Shown: positions 37,559-46,223, counted from the first letter of the stretch. The stretch: 64,000 nucleotides of DNA from Chryseobacterium sp. BLS98 (GCF_001045445.1 NZ_LFNF01000004.1:62001-126000); one strand, 5' to 3'. The notes: a model not told the origin generated them from the sequence alone. Numbers and translations: made by a program.

Positions 37559-37682
37559 GGTAAAAATTTACCTGGCCATTCCCGATAACAGTCGTTCTTT
37601 TAAAGTTTTCCTGTGATAAATATCTTAGTCGTTATCGACATATATCGATTCGGGTTATGAGAAACTTTATCTTATAATGTTG

Positions 37683-37926
37683 TTACTTTGTCACAGTGAA
37701 ATTAATCAAATAAAAAAGGTGTATTCATTGAAAATATTTCCCGATTGACTATAAATGATGAATTTTACAATACACAAATGATGAAAAAATATAAGTGTAT
37801 AGATGATCTTAAAAGAACTTCTTGGAAAAAAAATTATTTTAAAAACACAAATCAATATAAAGAAGTCAATCTGATCTTTGGATCATTTTATGCAGAAAGA
37901 GGAGGCAGCAGCCTCCTTTTTTATTT
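37683..37926 (+). ncRNA. Candidate small RNA gene, unit 3
   Basis: TTACTTTG at 37683-37690, the most diverged body, terminator GGAGGC-AGCA-GCCTCC at 37901-37916 followed by T6. In this unit one frame stays open from ATG 37778 (MMKKYKCIDDLKRTSWKK..) through the terminator to 37963, but the frame is closed in units 1 and 2 and the ORF spans the hairpin, so I treat it as chance. Confidence 0.5.
37901..37926 (+). terminator. Intrinsic terminator, unit 3
   Basis: Stem GGAGGC/GCCTCC with loop AGCA and T6 tail. Confidence 0.8.
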
Positions 37927-38017
37927 CAGGACTCATGACCTTATTTTTTTGAAGAGAAATTGAATAAAAAAAACAGGCTGGCCGCGGGTTTTCGAAATAA
38001 ATACATAATTTCGCACG

Positions 38018-38533
38018 ATGAGAATAATTCTTCCCGCATTATTATGTTTTCCCTTTTTATTTTTCTCACAGACAACGGCTAAGGTAGTTGGAGTTTCAGA
38101 CGGAGATACGATTACTGTTCTATTGGATGGAAATGTACAGAAAAAGCTCCGGCTGGCAGAAGTAGATTGCCCCGAAAACAGGCAGCCGTTCGGTAAAAAT
38201 GCCAAAAAGTTTACATCCGATCAGGTTTTTGCCAGGCAGATCACTTTTACAGAAACCGATAAAGACCGTTATGGGCGTTCGGTAGCGAAAGTATATTATG
38301 ATAATGGTAAATATCTGTCAGCAGAGATTATAAAGGCCGGATACGGATGGTGGTATTATTCCTATTCTAAAAATGCAGACCTTGGAAAAATGCAGGAAAC
38401 AGCAAAAATTAAAGGAGTGGGACTGTGGCAGGATAAAAAAGCAGTTTCTCCCTGGGACTTCCGAAAACAGCAGCGTGAAAATGCCAGGATTAAAAAGCTT
38501 CAAAGCCAATTGGATCAGCAGATACAAAAGTAG
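38018..38533 (+). CDS. Exported thermonuclease-family (SNase) protein
   Basis: 171 aa with a signal peptide (ending LFFSQ) and one staphylococcal-nuclease fold: VVGVSDGDTITVLLDG, catalytic Arg/Glu region LRLAEVDCPE and DKDRYGRSVAKV, then YGWWYYSYSKN. It degrades DNA or RNA outside the cytoplasm. TAATTTCG (38007-38014) just upstream resembles a -7 box very close to the ATG. A clear terminator follows. Confidence 0.92.
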   Translation: MRIILPALLCFPFLFFSQTTAKVVGVSDGDTITVLLDGNVQKKLRLAEVDCPENRQPFGKNAKKFTSDQVFARQITFTETDKDRYGRSVAKVYYDNGKYLSAEIIKAGYGWWYYSYSKNADLGKMQETAKIKGVGLWQDKKAVSPWDFRKQQRENARIKKLQSQLDQQIQK

Positions 38534-38566
38534 GATACGAAAAAAGTACAGGCTATATAAAAATTA

Positions 38567-38596
38567 AAACCGCTGTTTTTGCAGCGGTTTCTTTAT
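38567..38596 (+). terminator. Terminator of the nuclease gene
   Basis: AAACCGCTG (38567-38575) pairs with CAGCGGTTT (38582-38590), followed by a T-rich tail. Confidence 0.85.
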
Positions 38597-38618
38597 AAAT
38601 AATAAACAAGAATAATAA

Positions 38619-39035
38619 CTAGGACTCGGTCTTCAATAGTCCATAATTAGAAGTTGAAGGCTCTTTTCCGAAAAGACACGAAAAGATATTCTGAAACTCA
38701 TGAATATACTTGCATCTGATGGAATTGCCGTATATTTTCAGCCCCTCCAGGATCTTTTTTGAACTCAGGTCAATATCGTATTTAATAAATGTTTCAGGTC
38801 TTTCGTACCGGATTCTTTGTTCTGAGCTGTACGTCCGTAGAAAGCCAAGTTTTTCAAGCCATTCTTCCGTTATCTGAATTGGTTTGATAGAATCTGCCGG
38901 CACCGAAATACTTTGGATGTCGTTTTCTATTTTTACAAAGTAATCTTGACTTGCACCCTGAAATATTTCAGTGATGGTGTAAATTTGGTTTTTGTATTCA
39001 ACTAAGTTTTTAATTTTAAGATCTGCTGCATTCAT
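38619..39035 (-). CDS. Hypothetical protein of a Bacteroidetes-specific family
   Basis: 138 aa, no signal or membrane segment. It has the layout of a common uncharacterised Bacteroidetes family: N-terminal ADLKIKNLVEYKNQIYTITEIF, a middle ITEEWLEKLGF (in relatives often LTEEWLLKFGF) and a C-terminal KYIHEFQNIFSCLFGKE (relatives YVHQLQNLYFALTG). The family is found in chromosomes and phages; no function known to me. Stands alone. Confidence 0.72.
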   Translation of the reverse strand: MNAADLKIKNLVEYKNQIYTITEIFQGASQDYFVKIENDIQSISVPADSIKPIQITEEWLEKLGFLRTYSSEQRIRYERPETFIKYDIDLSSKKILEGLKIYGNSIRCKYIHEFQNIFSCLFGKEPSTSNYGLLKTES

Positions 39036-39259
39036 AATATTGTGAGTTTAGAAAGGTGTGATAGTTCTTAATTAATTGCAAATACTATGCCCAGCATGTC
39101 GGTAATATTTATAAAGTTTTGGATATTTTATTGATTTTTGGCATCAATAATTAATTTTATGTTAAAATTATCCATCTATTTTGTTAAATTAATGAATTTG
39201 AAAGAATTTAGCGTGGTATCTATGTGGTATCTGTTTTTTATTAAAGACATTTAACAATT

Positions 39260-40441
39260 CTAATTTTTGTTCTTTGCAGCAAGTAAAAAAGAAATTCCCA
39301 CAGAAAAAAGGAGCAAAAGAATAAAAATATTCCATGAGCCTGCATGGAGGATATATCCTGTTCCTGTTCCGAGAATACTGGATCCGAAGTAATAAAAAAG
39401 CCAGTAAATAGAGGTTGCGGAAGACTTTCCCTGCTTCGCATCAAGCGCAGTCATCTGGCTGGCCATAGTGTGTGCCGCAAAAAAAGAAAGGGTGAACAAT
39501 CCAAGACCGAAAATGATCATATAAATACTTCCCGACATCAGCAGTGCAGTGCCTGCTAGCATAAACAAAACTGAAGCTTTCAATATAAGTTGGTTGCTGT
39601 ACCTTTTGGAAAGCCTGCTCGTGATCATTGTCCCGAATACCCCGAAAATGTACATTAAAAATATAAAGGCAATTACAAAGTGGCTTAAAGAAAAAGGAGC
39701 AGCTTCCAGCCTGAAAGATAAATAATTGTATACACTGACAAATGAGCCCATCAGCAGCGCGGCAATACAATACAAACGCAGCATATAAGAATCCGTTAGA
39801 AATCTTTTCATTTGCTTTATTTTCAGGGAGTAATCCGTTTTCTGAGGATTAAAAAACCTGGATTCCGGAAAAAAATTCCAGAAAATAAGGCCCAGTATCA
39901 GGCTTTCTATACCTATAATAAGAACAGCATTCCGCCAGCCCAGTTCGCCTGCCAGGATGGTAGCCATTATTCTTCCACTCATTCCCCCGATGGTATTACC
40001 GCTAAGATACATGCTGATGGCAGGCCCAACCACAGAAGCATTCACTTCTTCAGTAAGATAGGCGAGAGCTATTGCAGAAACGCCGGATATTACAAAACCT
40101 TTTAAAATACCCGTTGCGATAAGTAGGCTGAGACTCGGCATCCATGCTGAGATGATAGTAAGGACTGCAGAAGAAACCAGTGAAAAAGTCATCAGTCCCT
40201 TCCTGGAATAACTGTCTGCCTTAAAAGCAAAAAACAGCAGTCCGAGAGCCATTCCGATAGTGGAAGAAGATACCAGCAGAGAGCTGTCGCCGGCAGTTGT
40301 TCTGAAATATTCAGAGACGGTGGGAAGTATGGGCTGAAAAAGATAAAGCTGGGCAAAGACAGAAAGCCCTGAAAAGAAAATACAAAGCTTTATATACCGG
40401 AAACGTTGGCTTCCTTTATTCGCCTTTTCAGTTAAATCCAT
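39260..40441 (-). CDS. MFS transporter
   Basis: 393 aa with 12 predicted membrane helices and MFS loop motifs (FAFKADSYSRKGLM between helices 2 and 3; TSRLSKRYSNQL in the second half). The YLTEEVNASVVGPAISMYLSGNTIGGMSGR block resembles the YnfM-like arabinose-efflux/multidrug branch. Substrate unknown. The next gene upstream on the same strand is an orphan regulator about 140 bp away. Confidence 0.92.
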   Translation of the reverse strand: MDLTEKANKGSQRFRYIKLCIFFSGLSVFAQLYLFQPILPTVSEYFRTTAGDSSLLVSSSTIGMALGLLFFAFKADSYSRKGLMTFSLVSSAVLTIISAWMPSLSLLIATGILKGFVISGVSAIALAYLTEEVNASVVGPAISMYLSGNTIGGMSGRIMATILAGELGWRNAVLIIGIESLILGLIFWNFFPESRFFNPQKTDYSLKIKQMKRFLTDSYMLRLYCIAALLMGSFVSVYNYLSFRLEAAPFSLSHFVIAFIFLMYIFGVFGTMITSRLSKRYSNQLILKASVLFMLAGTALLMSGSIYMIIFGLGLFTLSFFAAHTMASQMTALDAKQGKSSATSIYWLFYYFGSSILGTGTGYILHAGSWNIFILLLLFSVGISFLLAAKNKN

Positions 40442-40582
40442 GCTATATATTTACTATACCGTACTTTTTATCAAAAACTTGAGTCCGGCAAATTACCTTA
40501 TATTTTTTAATTGTGAAAATACCTTAGTCAATACTTATTAAACAGGTTATTATCGTTCGGTTATTTTACGGGATAGTCTTTC

Positions 40583-41194
40583 TTAATGCATCGTTTCGTA
40601 CACCTTGATCAGTTCTGCAATATTGGAAACATTCAGTTTTTTAAAGATCCTTTTTTTATAAGTGCTCACGGTAGACATCTGGATGTCCAGCTTATTTCCG
40701 ATTTCCAGATTTCCTGATCCTTTAGCCAGCAGTTGAAAAATTTCATATTCCCGGGTAGATAGCTTTTCTGAGGGATTGCTTTTTTTGTTCTGAACGATAA
40801 GTCCGATCAGTTCACTTGGGTAATAATATCCTTTCTGAATGACAGATCTTACTGCTTCTCTGATCTCCTCTTTGCTGCTCTGCTTATTAAGATAGCCTTC
40901 CGCACCTTCCCGGATATACTGTATGGCTACATCTTTACCATGTCCTGAAAAGACAAGGATTTTCAGGTTTTTCTGAATACCTTTAAGCTCAGAAACCATT
41001 TTCTTGTACTGTGTTCCCGGCATGTCAATATCAAGAAGGAGAAGATCATAATCATGATTGGATATATGTTCCTTTACCTGGTCATAATTCTCTGCAAAAT
41101 CTATGTTGGTTTTTGGATAAACAGACTCTAGTACCAAAGCAGTTCCTGCTCTTACTACATAGTGATCATCAGCAATTAAGATTCTTTCATTCAT
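40583..41194 (-). CDS. Orphan NarL/FixJ-type response regulator
   Basis: 203 aa from ATG 41194, where MNERILIADDHYVVRAG aligns with the family start; a longer frame from 41350 would add 52 residues with no receiver character. Receiver (phospho-acceptor in LLLLDIDMPG, Lys in GYLNKQS) and LuxR HTH (LSTREYEIFQLLAKGSGNLEIGNKLDIQMSTVSTYKKRI). Closest in the window to the regulator at 25897. No kinase gene adjoins it; a small ORF overlaps its start by 8 nt. Confidence 0.93.
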   Translation of the reverse strand: MNERILIADDHYVVRAGTALVLESVYPKTNIDFAENYDQVKEHISNHDYDLLLLDIDMPGTQYKKMVSELKGIQKNLKILVFSGHGKDVAIQYIREGAEGYLNKQSSKEEIREAVRSVIQKGYYYPSELIGLIVQNKKSNPSEKLSTREYEIFQLLAKGSGNLEIGNKLDIQMSTVSTYKKRIFKKLNVSNIAELIKVYETMH

Positions 41195-41561
41195 ATAAAT
41201 AGGTTTTAATAAGAGTTGTTTCAGCGATAGTTTTTTCGGGACGGTTTTGCCTGAATTTGATGTGAAACGATGAATAGCCGGCTCCAGGGGTTTTCCTTTT
41301 AAAATCAGGATTTTCAAACTCTGGATGGTTAGGCAGGCTGATATAGTCACTCATCTTTTCAATAGACATTTCTTTTCCCGTATCGGCGGTTATTGTAGTT
41401 AGTTTTTTGTTAAAGTCTGGCAGGAGATCATGACATAGCTTAACAGCGGTTCTTGCACTTTTTTGTAGAAATCCGTTGCTAATATTATAAAACGCAAAAA
41501 GATGACGCTGTTTGTAAATGTTCGGAAACAAAATTACAAAAAACAATGTCCGGGCTTTCAT
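41187..41561 (-). CDS. Uncertain small ORF coupled to the orphan regulator
   Basis: 124 codons, stop overlapping the regulator start by 8 nt, the same overlap as the propeller kinase and its regulator at 26504/26511. The product (KKLTTITADTGKEMSIEKMS, LPNHPEFENPDFKRK) is not recognised and has no signal or domain. It may be a real small gene, the remnant of a lost kinase operon, or chance. Confidence 0.35.
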   Translation of the reverse strand: MKARTLFFVILFPNIYKQRHLFAFYNISNGFLQKSARTAVKLCHDLLPDFNKKLTTITADTGKEMSIEKMSDYISLPNHPEFENPDFKRKTPGAGYSSFHIKFRQNRPEKTIAETTLIKTYLYE

Positions 41562-41902
41562 AAATATATCAATGATCTATGCTTTCCGTTTGATTAGTGC
41601 GGAAAATGATTAATATTAATTATTAGATAAGCCGAAGTTTTTTAAGCGGGGAATAACTGAATACATTTTTCATTCAACATTTTCGTGTTTTGTGTCTTGT
41701 AATAAAACAAATTTTGGTTTGAGCTGTAAAATTAGTGATTTTGTATGCATTAATCATTATAAAGAGGTAGATTTTGATATGAAATTTATCCTGTAAAACA
41801 GAAGCCATGTTAAGAATTATATATTTTTTCCTCCATAAAACAAAACCTCCCGGAAAGGGAGGTGAATAAAAATTGACTGTATATTGAATGTAAATTCAAC
41901 CG
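41562..41902. other. 341-bp AT-rich gap
   Basis: No ORF or RNA gene seen apart from the terminator of the DUF1349 gene at 41845-41863. Confidence 0.4.
41845..41863 (-). terminator. Terminator of the DUF1349 gene
   Basis: ACCTCCC (41845-41851) pairs with GGGAGGT (41857-41863); on the minus strand the stem is followed by TTTGTTTT. 39 bp past the stop. Confidence 0.8.
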
Positions 41903-42550
41903 CTATTTATTGTTTTCGAGCCATTTTAGCCTGCGCTGGTCAGGAAGATGTTTTACCTTGAAGCTGTCGAAAATAGCTGTAAAGCCATTCCCATCTGGGC
42001 AGGCAGCCATTAAGCCTACCATTACAGGTGTATTGTCCTGCAGATAAGCATTACGCATCATAATATAATTCTGATCATCAAAAGAATAAAATATTTCCAC
42101 CGCATCAAGCCTTCTAACCGCCTTAATCCATACTGCAGAAGGGGTTTTGTCCAGTGCGATAACGCTCCAGTCACTTGTTCCATGAGTAACCACAGTACTC
42201 AGGTTATATTTTCCGTCTACGAATTCTATGCCTGCCTTGATATAATTCTCTTTATCCGTTCTCAGCATAAGCCCCATCTGGTCGAATCTGGCTTTATAAT
42301 TCCCGCTGATCTTCACTTTTGCCTCAAACTCACCTCCATAGGTTGTATAATAAAAAGGGGCGTCATCTACCGTAAATCCATAGTGAGAGATTCTCCAGTA
42401 ATCACTTTGGGGAGTAACGGTCATAGACAGTCTGTTGTTTTTGATTTCCCATTGCTCCGGTTCATTAAACCAGTTCATTTTTTCCAAAGTTTGTGCAAAG
42501 GTTTTCTGAACCATAAAAACTGTACATAAACTTAAAATCAGTCTCTTCAT
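41903..42550 (-). CDS. Exported DUF1349 protein (concanavalin-like fold)
   Basis: 215 aa with a signal peptide (ending QKTFAQ) and the DUF1349 pattern: NWFNEPEQWEIKNNRLSM, TPQSDYWRISHYGF, QMGLMLRTDKENYIKAGIEF, VVTHGTSDWSV and FDDQNYIMMRNAYL. This beta-sandwich domain is also called regulation of enolase 1-like and may bind carbohydrate; its biochemical role is not settled. Single gene with its own promoter and terminator. Confidence 0.88.
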   Translation of the reverse strand: MKRLILSLCTVFMVQKTFAQTLEKMNWFNEPEQWEIKNNRLSMTVTPQSDYWRISHYGFTVDDAPFYYTTYGGEFEAKVKISGNYKARFDQMGLMLRTDKENYIKAGIEFVDGKYNLSTVVTHGTSDWSVIALDKTPSAVWIKAVRRLDAVEIFYSFDDQNYIMMRNAYLQDNTPVMVGLMAACPDGNGFTAIFDSFKVKHLPDQRRLKWLENNK

Positions 42551-42581
42551 CCTTTTTAATGGTGGTAAATTATTATTTTAG

Positions 42582-42612
42582 CAAAAGTATAGTTTAACCC
42601 ACACTGCATCAA
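42582..42612 (-). promoter_or_regulatory. Promoter of the DUF1349 gene
   Basis: Minus strand: TTG at 42610-42612, then 20 bp, then TACTTTTG at 42582-42589, a perfect TAnnTTTG box 32 bp before the ATG. Confidence 0.6.
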
Positions 42613-42631
42613 TACTGATAAATAACCATTT

Positions 42632-43375
42632 ATGGAAATCATAGAAAAACTGAACAGCAGACTTTTGGATCAATCATCCCGGAAATGTAAGCTTGAGACT
42701 GAAGTGTACAGGCAGAGAGCATGGATGTATGCACAGATGGAAGGTGCAGTCTCTGTTCTAAGCGATATGCAGGCCGATAAAAGCTATGTGTACAAATCCA
42801 AAGCGGCTATTGAATTGGGTTTAAGTATGAAAGAAAATCCATCAGAAATCGATTCCATCTGGGAAGAAGAGATTATTAAAAAGATCCATCCGGATGACAG
42901 GGTCAAAAAATACATCCATGAACTGAGATTTTATGAAATGATGGATGCTATGGATCCGGAGCTAAGAGCAGATTATTCCGTTCTTTCAACAATACGGATG
43001 AAAGATGAAAATGACGAATACAGACTCGTAAAGCACCGTATGTTCTACATTTATTCACCCGATAACGGAAAGCTGAGATTTGCACTGTGTCTTTATCAGA
43101 TGGCTCTGGAGGGGGCATTGTCTTCGGATTCAGCTTTTATGATAATCAATATGGCTAAAGGGGAAATTGTTGTAAAAGATAAGCTGAATTACCAGAATAT
43201 CCTTTCAAAAAGAGAGCTGGAAATTTTGAAATATGTAGGAGAAGGATATGCCAGTAAGGAAATAGCAGGTTTTTTATCAATAAGCATCAATACAGTAAGC
43301 AGGCACCGTCAGAATATTCTTGAAAAACTGAAAGTTAAAAATTCTGTTCAGGCTTTTAAAGACAGTTTTTATTAG
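42632..43375 (+). CDS. LuxR-type HTH transcriptional regulator with PAS-like N-terminus
   Basis: 247 aa. The N-terminal 170 residues look PAS-like (DSIWEEEIIKKIHPDDRVKKY is a typical PAS_3-type element; DENDEYRLVKHRMFYIY). The C-terminal 65 residues are a LuxR HTH (LSKRELEILKYVGEGYASKEIAGFLSISINTVSRHRQNI). No receiver, so not phospho-regulated in the usual way. Flavobacterial proteins of this layout are orphan regulators of unknown signal. Confidence 0.88.
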   Translation: MEIIEKLNSRLLDQSSRKCKLETEVYRQRAWMYAQMEGAVSVLSDMQADKSYVYKSKAAIELGLSMKENPSEIDSIWEEEIIKKIHPDDRVKKYIHELRFYEMMDAMDPELRADYSVLSTIRMKDENDEYRLVKHRMFYIYSPDNGKLRFALCLYQMALEGALSSDSAFMIINMAKGEIVVKDKLNYQNILSKRELEILKYVGEGYASKEIAGFLSISINTVSRHRQNILEKLKVKNSVQAFKDSFY

Positions 43376-43392
43376 CAGTCTCTTTCCATGTG

Positions 43393-43409
43393 CCGAAAAG
43401 TTCACCATG
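43393..43409 (+). promoter_or_regulatory. Shared regulatory box upstream of the AraC gene
   Basis: CCGAAAAGTTCACCATG, 16 of 17 identical to 32092-32108 upstream of the SDR gene; 61 bp before the AraC start. Confidence 0.45.
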
Positions 43410-43470
43410 TTTTTTTTATCCTTATCTTTAATTTTATAGATTAAAATCTTTCTATAAATATTGATGAAAA

Positions 43471-43842
43471 ATGAAAAGAAGTGAAGAAATCACCAGGCAG
43501 TATTTTAATTTTCTTGAAAAACATATTCATGAGGTGATAACCGGAACTGTTCCCGAATTTTTGGAGCTTAATGAAATTGCAGGCAAACTTGCTGTTTCCC
43601 ACAAGCACCTTACGGATACTATAAAAAAAGAGACAGGACAGCACCCTTGTTATTTTTATGACGGAAAAATTATTGATAAGGCCAAAGCGATGATCGCAGA
43701 TTCAGATGCTTCCATTGCGGAAATTGCAAGAATGTTTACCTATGACCCTTCCAACTTTTCAAAATTCTTTAAAAAAATGACAGGAATGACGCCGGGACAA
43801 TTCAGGAAAAACAACAGGCCTACTCATAGAGAATCTTGCTGA
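43471..43842 (+). CDS. Single-domain AraC-family regulator
   Basis: 123 aa consisting of little more than the two-HTH AraC DNA-binding domain: first HTH LNEIAGKLAVSHKHLTDTIK, second IAEIARMFTYDPSNFSKFFK, then the family end MTGMTPGQFRK. A sensing domain is absent. The box it shares with the SDR gene suggests autoregulation and control of that enzyme, but this is inference. Confidence 0.9.
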   Translation: MKRSEEITRQYFNFLEKHIHEVITGTVPEFLELNEIAGKLAVSHKHLTDTIKKETGQHPCYFYDGKIIDKAKAMIADSDASIAEIARMFTYDPSNFSKFFKKMTGMTPGQFRKNNRPTHRESC

Positions 43843-44219
43843 AAGTTAAAAAGTACAAACATACAGCCCCTTCAATGCACCAATCCTTTCGAATATTTTT
43901 CTATCTTAATCCGGTAATTGAGAATAATAATTTATAAATGAGGCAATTGTGAAACATTTGTCTTTTTTTTGTGATTTATTTACTAATAGTGGATTATTGT
44001 TGTTGCTTTTTTGTTAAATTTAGGTTCAGATAAAAAACTGATAAATAGATCAAAAAATAACAGATATAGGATCAGTAAAGCTATTTGATTATCAGATTAT
44101 AAGTGGTATGTCTATAAAATCACATATAATATTTAATATAACAGATAGATTTTACAGATTCTAATAATCATATATTTGTTACTTAAACAACTAACATTAA
44201 ACAACTAACAATATTAAGG
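43843..44219. other. 377-bp AT-rich gap with the promoter of the oxoamine synthase operon
   Basis: Only the -7 box TATATTTG at 44171-44178 (42 bp before the ATG) stands out. No terminator with a good stem after the AraC gene. Confidence 0.4.
44171..44178 (+). promoter_or_regulatory. Putative -7 box of the oxoamine synthase/TetR operon
   Basis: TATATTTG, perfect match to TAnnTTTG. Confidence 0.5.
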
Positions 44220-45476
44220 ATGACCATTGATTTTACAACAGCAACATTTAAAGATTTTGAGAATATCCCTGATTATGATATTGCTCAGAGAGCAGATTAC
44301 TTTTATGAATTTCTAAATCATATGAAATCCAGAGGACATATGAATTACAGACTGAAAAATACTTCAGGAAGCAACGCAACACTCAATATAGATATAGCCA
44401 ACCAAAATAACGAATACATAAGCTTTGTTTCCAGCGATTATTTAGGATTTACACAACACCCTAAAGTAAAACAGGCAGCTATTGAAGGAATTGAGAAATA
44501 TGGGACAGGTACAGGAGCATCACCCCTGATCGGTGGATATTTTGATTATCATAATGCCATAGAAAAAAAGATTGCTGATTTTTTTGGCAGAAATGAAGAT
44601 GAAGTTGTATTGTTTACCACCGGCTATGCAGCTAACAGTGCCACTTTACAGATATTAATGCAGAAAGAAGATATCGCCATTCTGGACATGGGAGTGCATG
44701 CCAGTGTACACGAAGGATGTGCTTTTACCAATAAAAAAACATTTCCGCACAATAATTTGGAAGCTTTGGAACACATTTTGAAAGTATGTGAAGATACGTA
44801 CCGTACAAAGCTTGTTATTGTAGATGGAGTATACTCTCAGGAAGGGGATACTTCACGTGCCAAAGAAATATATGCTCTTGTAAAAAAATATAATGCCTAT
44901 CTTATGGTAGATGATGCCCATGGTGTTGGAGTTATGGGAAAAACCGGAAGAGGAGCCCTTGAGGACGACAATTTATTAGATAAGGTAGATTTTATTACAG
45001 GAACATCCAGCAAGACTTTCGGCAACCTGGGAGGATATACCATTGCTAACAAAAAAATAGCATCATTCCTTAAATTCCAGTCCAGGCAGCATATTTTCTC
45101 AGTAACACCACCACCTTCTTCCTTCGGAATCCTAAAAGCAATTGATCTTATTGATGAAGAGCCATTCTGGAAAGATAAGCTATGGGATAATATCAATTAT
45201 TTCAAAAAAGGACTTAATGATTTAGGTTTGGATACAGGAATTACCTGCTCAGCCATCATTCCGGTGAAAATAGGAGACCAGAATAAAATGTGGGATATCG
45301 GAAGAATATTGCTTGAGGCAGGAGTGTATACAAACCCTATTATGTATCCCGCCGTAGCCAGAAAAGATGCCCGTATAAGAATGACAGTAACAGCCCGACA
45401 CGAGAAAGAACATCTTGATAAAACACTTAATGTGTTTGATGATATAAATAAAAAATTGCATATTGCAAAAAAATAA
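44220..45476 (+). CDS. Alpha-oxoamine synthase family PLP enzyme (SPT/AONS/KBL-like)
   Basis: 418 aa fold-type I PLP enzyme. Landmarks: FVSSDYLGFTQHPKVKQAA, GTGTGASPLIGGYFDYHNAI, DGVYSQEGD, DDAHGVGVMG (PLP-binding Asp and His) and the Schiff-base Lys in TGTSSKTFGNLGG. The family condenses an amino acid with an acyl-CoA, losing CO2; serine palmitoyltransferase, AONS and KBL are the main types. In a sphingolipid-making flavobacterium SPT is plausible, but no sphingolipid gene is adjacent. A TetR-family gene starts 6 bp after its stop. Confidence 0.88.
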   Translation: MTIDFTTATFKDFENIPDYDIAQRADYFYEFLNHMKSRGHMNYRLKNTSGSNATLNIDIANQNNEYISFVSSDYLGFTQHPKVKQAAIEGIEKYGTGTGASPLIGGYFDYHNAIEKKIADFFGRNEDEVVLFTTGYAANSATLQILMQKEDIAILDMGVHASVHEGCAFTNKKTFPHNNLEALEHILKVCEDTYRTKLVIVDGVYSQEGDTSRAKEIYALVKKYNAYLMVDDAHGVGVMGKTGRGALEDDNLLDKVDFITGTSSKTFGNLGGYTIANKKIASFLKFQSRQHIFSVTPPPSSFGILKAIDLIDEEPFWKDKLWDNINYFKKGLNDLGLDTGITCSAIIPVKIGDQNKMWDIGRILLEAGVYTNPIMYPAVARKDARIRMTVTARHEKEHLDKTLNVFDDINKKLHIAKK

Positions 45477-45482
45477 TAAATT

Positions 45483-46124
45483 ATGCCCAGAAAAGTAGTT
45501 CAAGGCCCTATCAGGGACAAAGAAAAAACAAAACAGAAGCTGCTTGCAGCAGTTGGTAAAATTTTGAGAGTTAAAGGATACTCCGGTCTGAAAGTAAGTA
45601 AGATTGCAGCAGTAGCCGGTTTCGATAAAAAGCTTATTTATGAGTACTTTGGAAGTACCGACAAACTTATTGATGAATATATAAGGTCTCAGGACTATTG
45701 GAGTAAATTCAGCCCCGATATCGAAGAAGAAATACAGGTAGGTAAAGGTAAGGAAGCCTTAACCCAGGGAATTCTTATGCAGTTTGAAAGCCTGAAGAAA
45801 AATAAGGAATTACAGAAAATTATTCTTTGGGAACTTTCAGAAAGTAAGCCAATACTTAAAAATATATTGAAGCAAAGAGAAGATGTAGCGGCTAACCTGT
45901 TTGAAAACGTAACCGATCCTTACTTTGGAGAAAACGCCACAAATGTTAGAGCGATGTTAGCCCTGATAGCAGCAGGTGTTTACTACCTGAACCTGTTCCC
46001 TGCATACAATGGAACTGAATTCTGTGGTATTGATATGAGAACCGAAGAAGGAAGAGCTGAAGTGCAAAAAGTGATCGTTGAGATTATAGATCACTACTAC
46101 AAAACAAAGAAAGCAAAAGACTAA
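45483..46124 (+). CDS. TetR/AcrR-family regulator
   Basis: 213 aa. The N-terminal HTH is typical: KQKLLAAVGKILRVKGYSGLKVSKIAAVAGFDKKLIYEYFGSTDKLI. The C-terminal ligand domain is helical. It starts 6 bp after the oxoamine synthase, so the two are cotranscribed and it may regulate this operon. Many such flavobacterial TetR proteins sense acyl-CoA-like ligands; nothing here shows the ligand. Confidence 0.9.
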   Translation: MPRKVVQGPIRDKEKTKQKLLAAVGKILRVKGYSGLKVSKIAAVAGFDKKLIYEYFGSTDKLIDEYIRSQDYWSKFSPDIEEEIQVGKGKEALTQGILMQFESLKKNKELQKIILWELSESKPILKNILKQREDVAANLFENVTDPYFGENATNVRAMLALIAAGVYYLNLFPAYNGTEFCGIDMRTEEGRAEVQKVIVEIIDHYYKTKKAKD

Positions 46125-46223
46125 TCATTAAAAGTTTTCCAATTTAACCTGAAATATATTTTTTTGTTGATATTTGAAAACTTTTAATTTTCAGATTAAA
46201 ACTATATTTCTTATTTTTGACCA

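Larger units (their letters stand above)
36857..37926 (+). repeat. Three tandem imperfect repeats of about 380 bp
   Basis: Units begin with GATAAATATCT at 36857, 37240 and 37615 (periods 383 and 375 bp). Each has, in order, a TCGAYATATATCGA palindrome, TTACTTTG exactly 35 bp further on, a conserved body (ATATAAGTGTA..ATGATCT..AAAAACACAAATnAATATA..AAGT) and a GGAGGC..GCCTCC hairpin with a T-run. Divergence is spread over the units, so the duplications are not recent. Confidence 0.9.

Noticed and set aside
36877..37648. Reading the three tandem units as a CRISPR array
   Set aside because: Only three units with a 380-bp period, each holding promoter and terminator; no short direct repeats with spacers and no cas genes.
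37745..37963. 72-codon open frame in the third tandem unit
   Set aside because: The frame is closed in the other two units and runs through the terminator hairpin.
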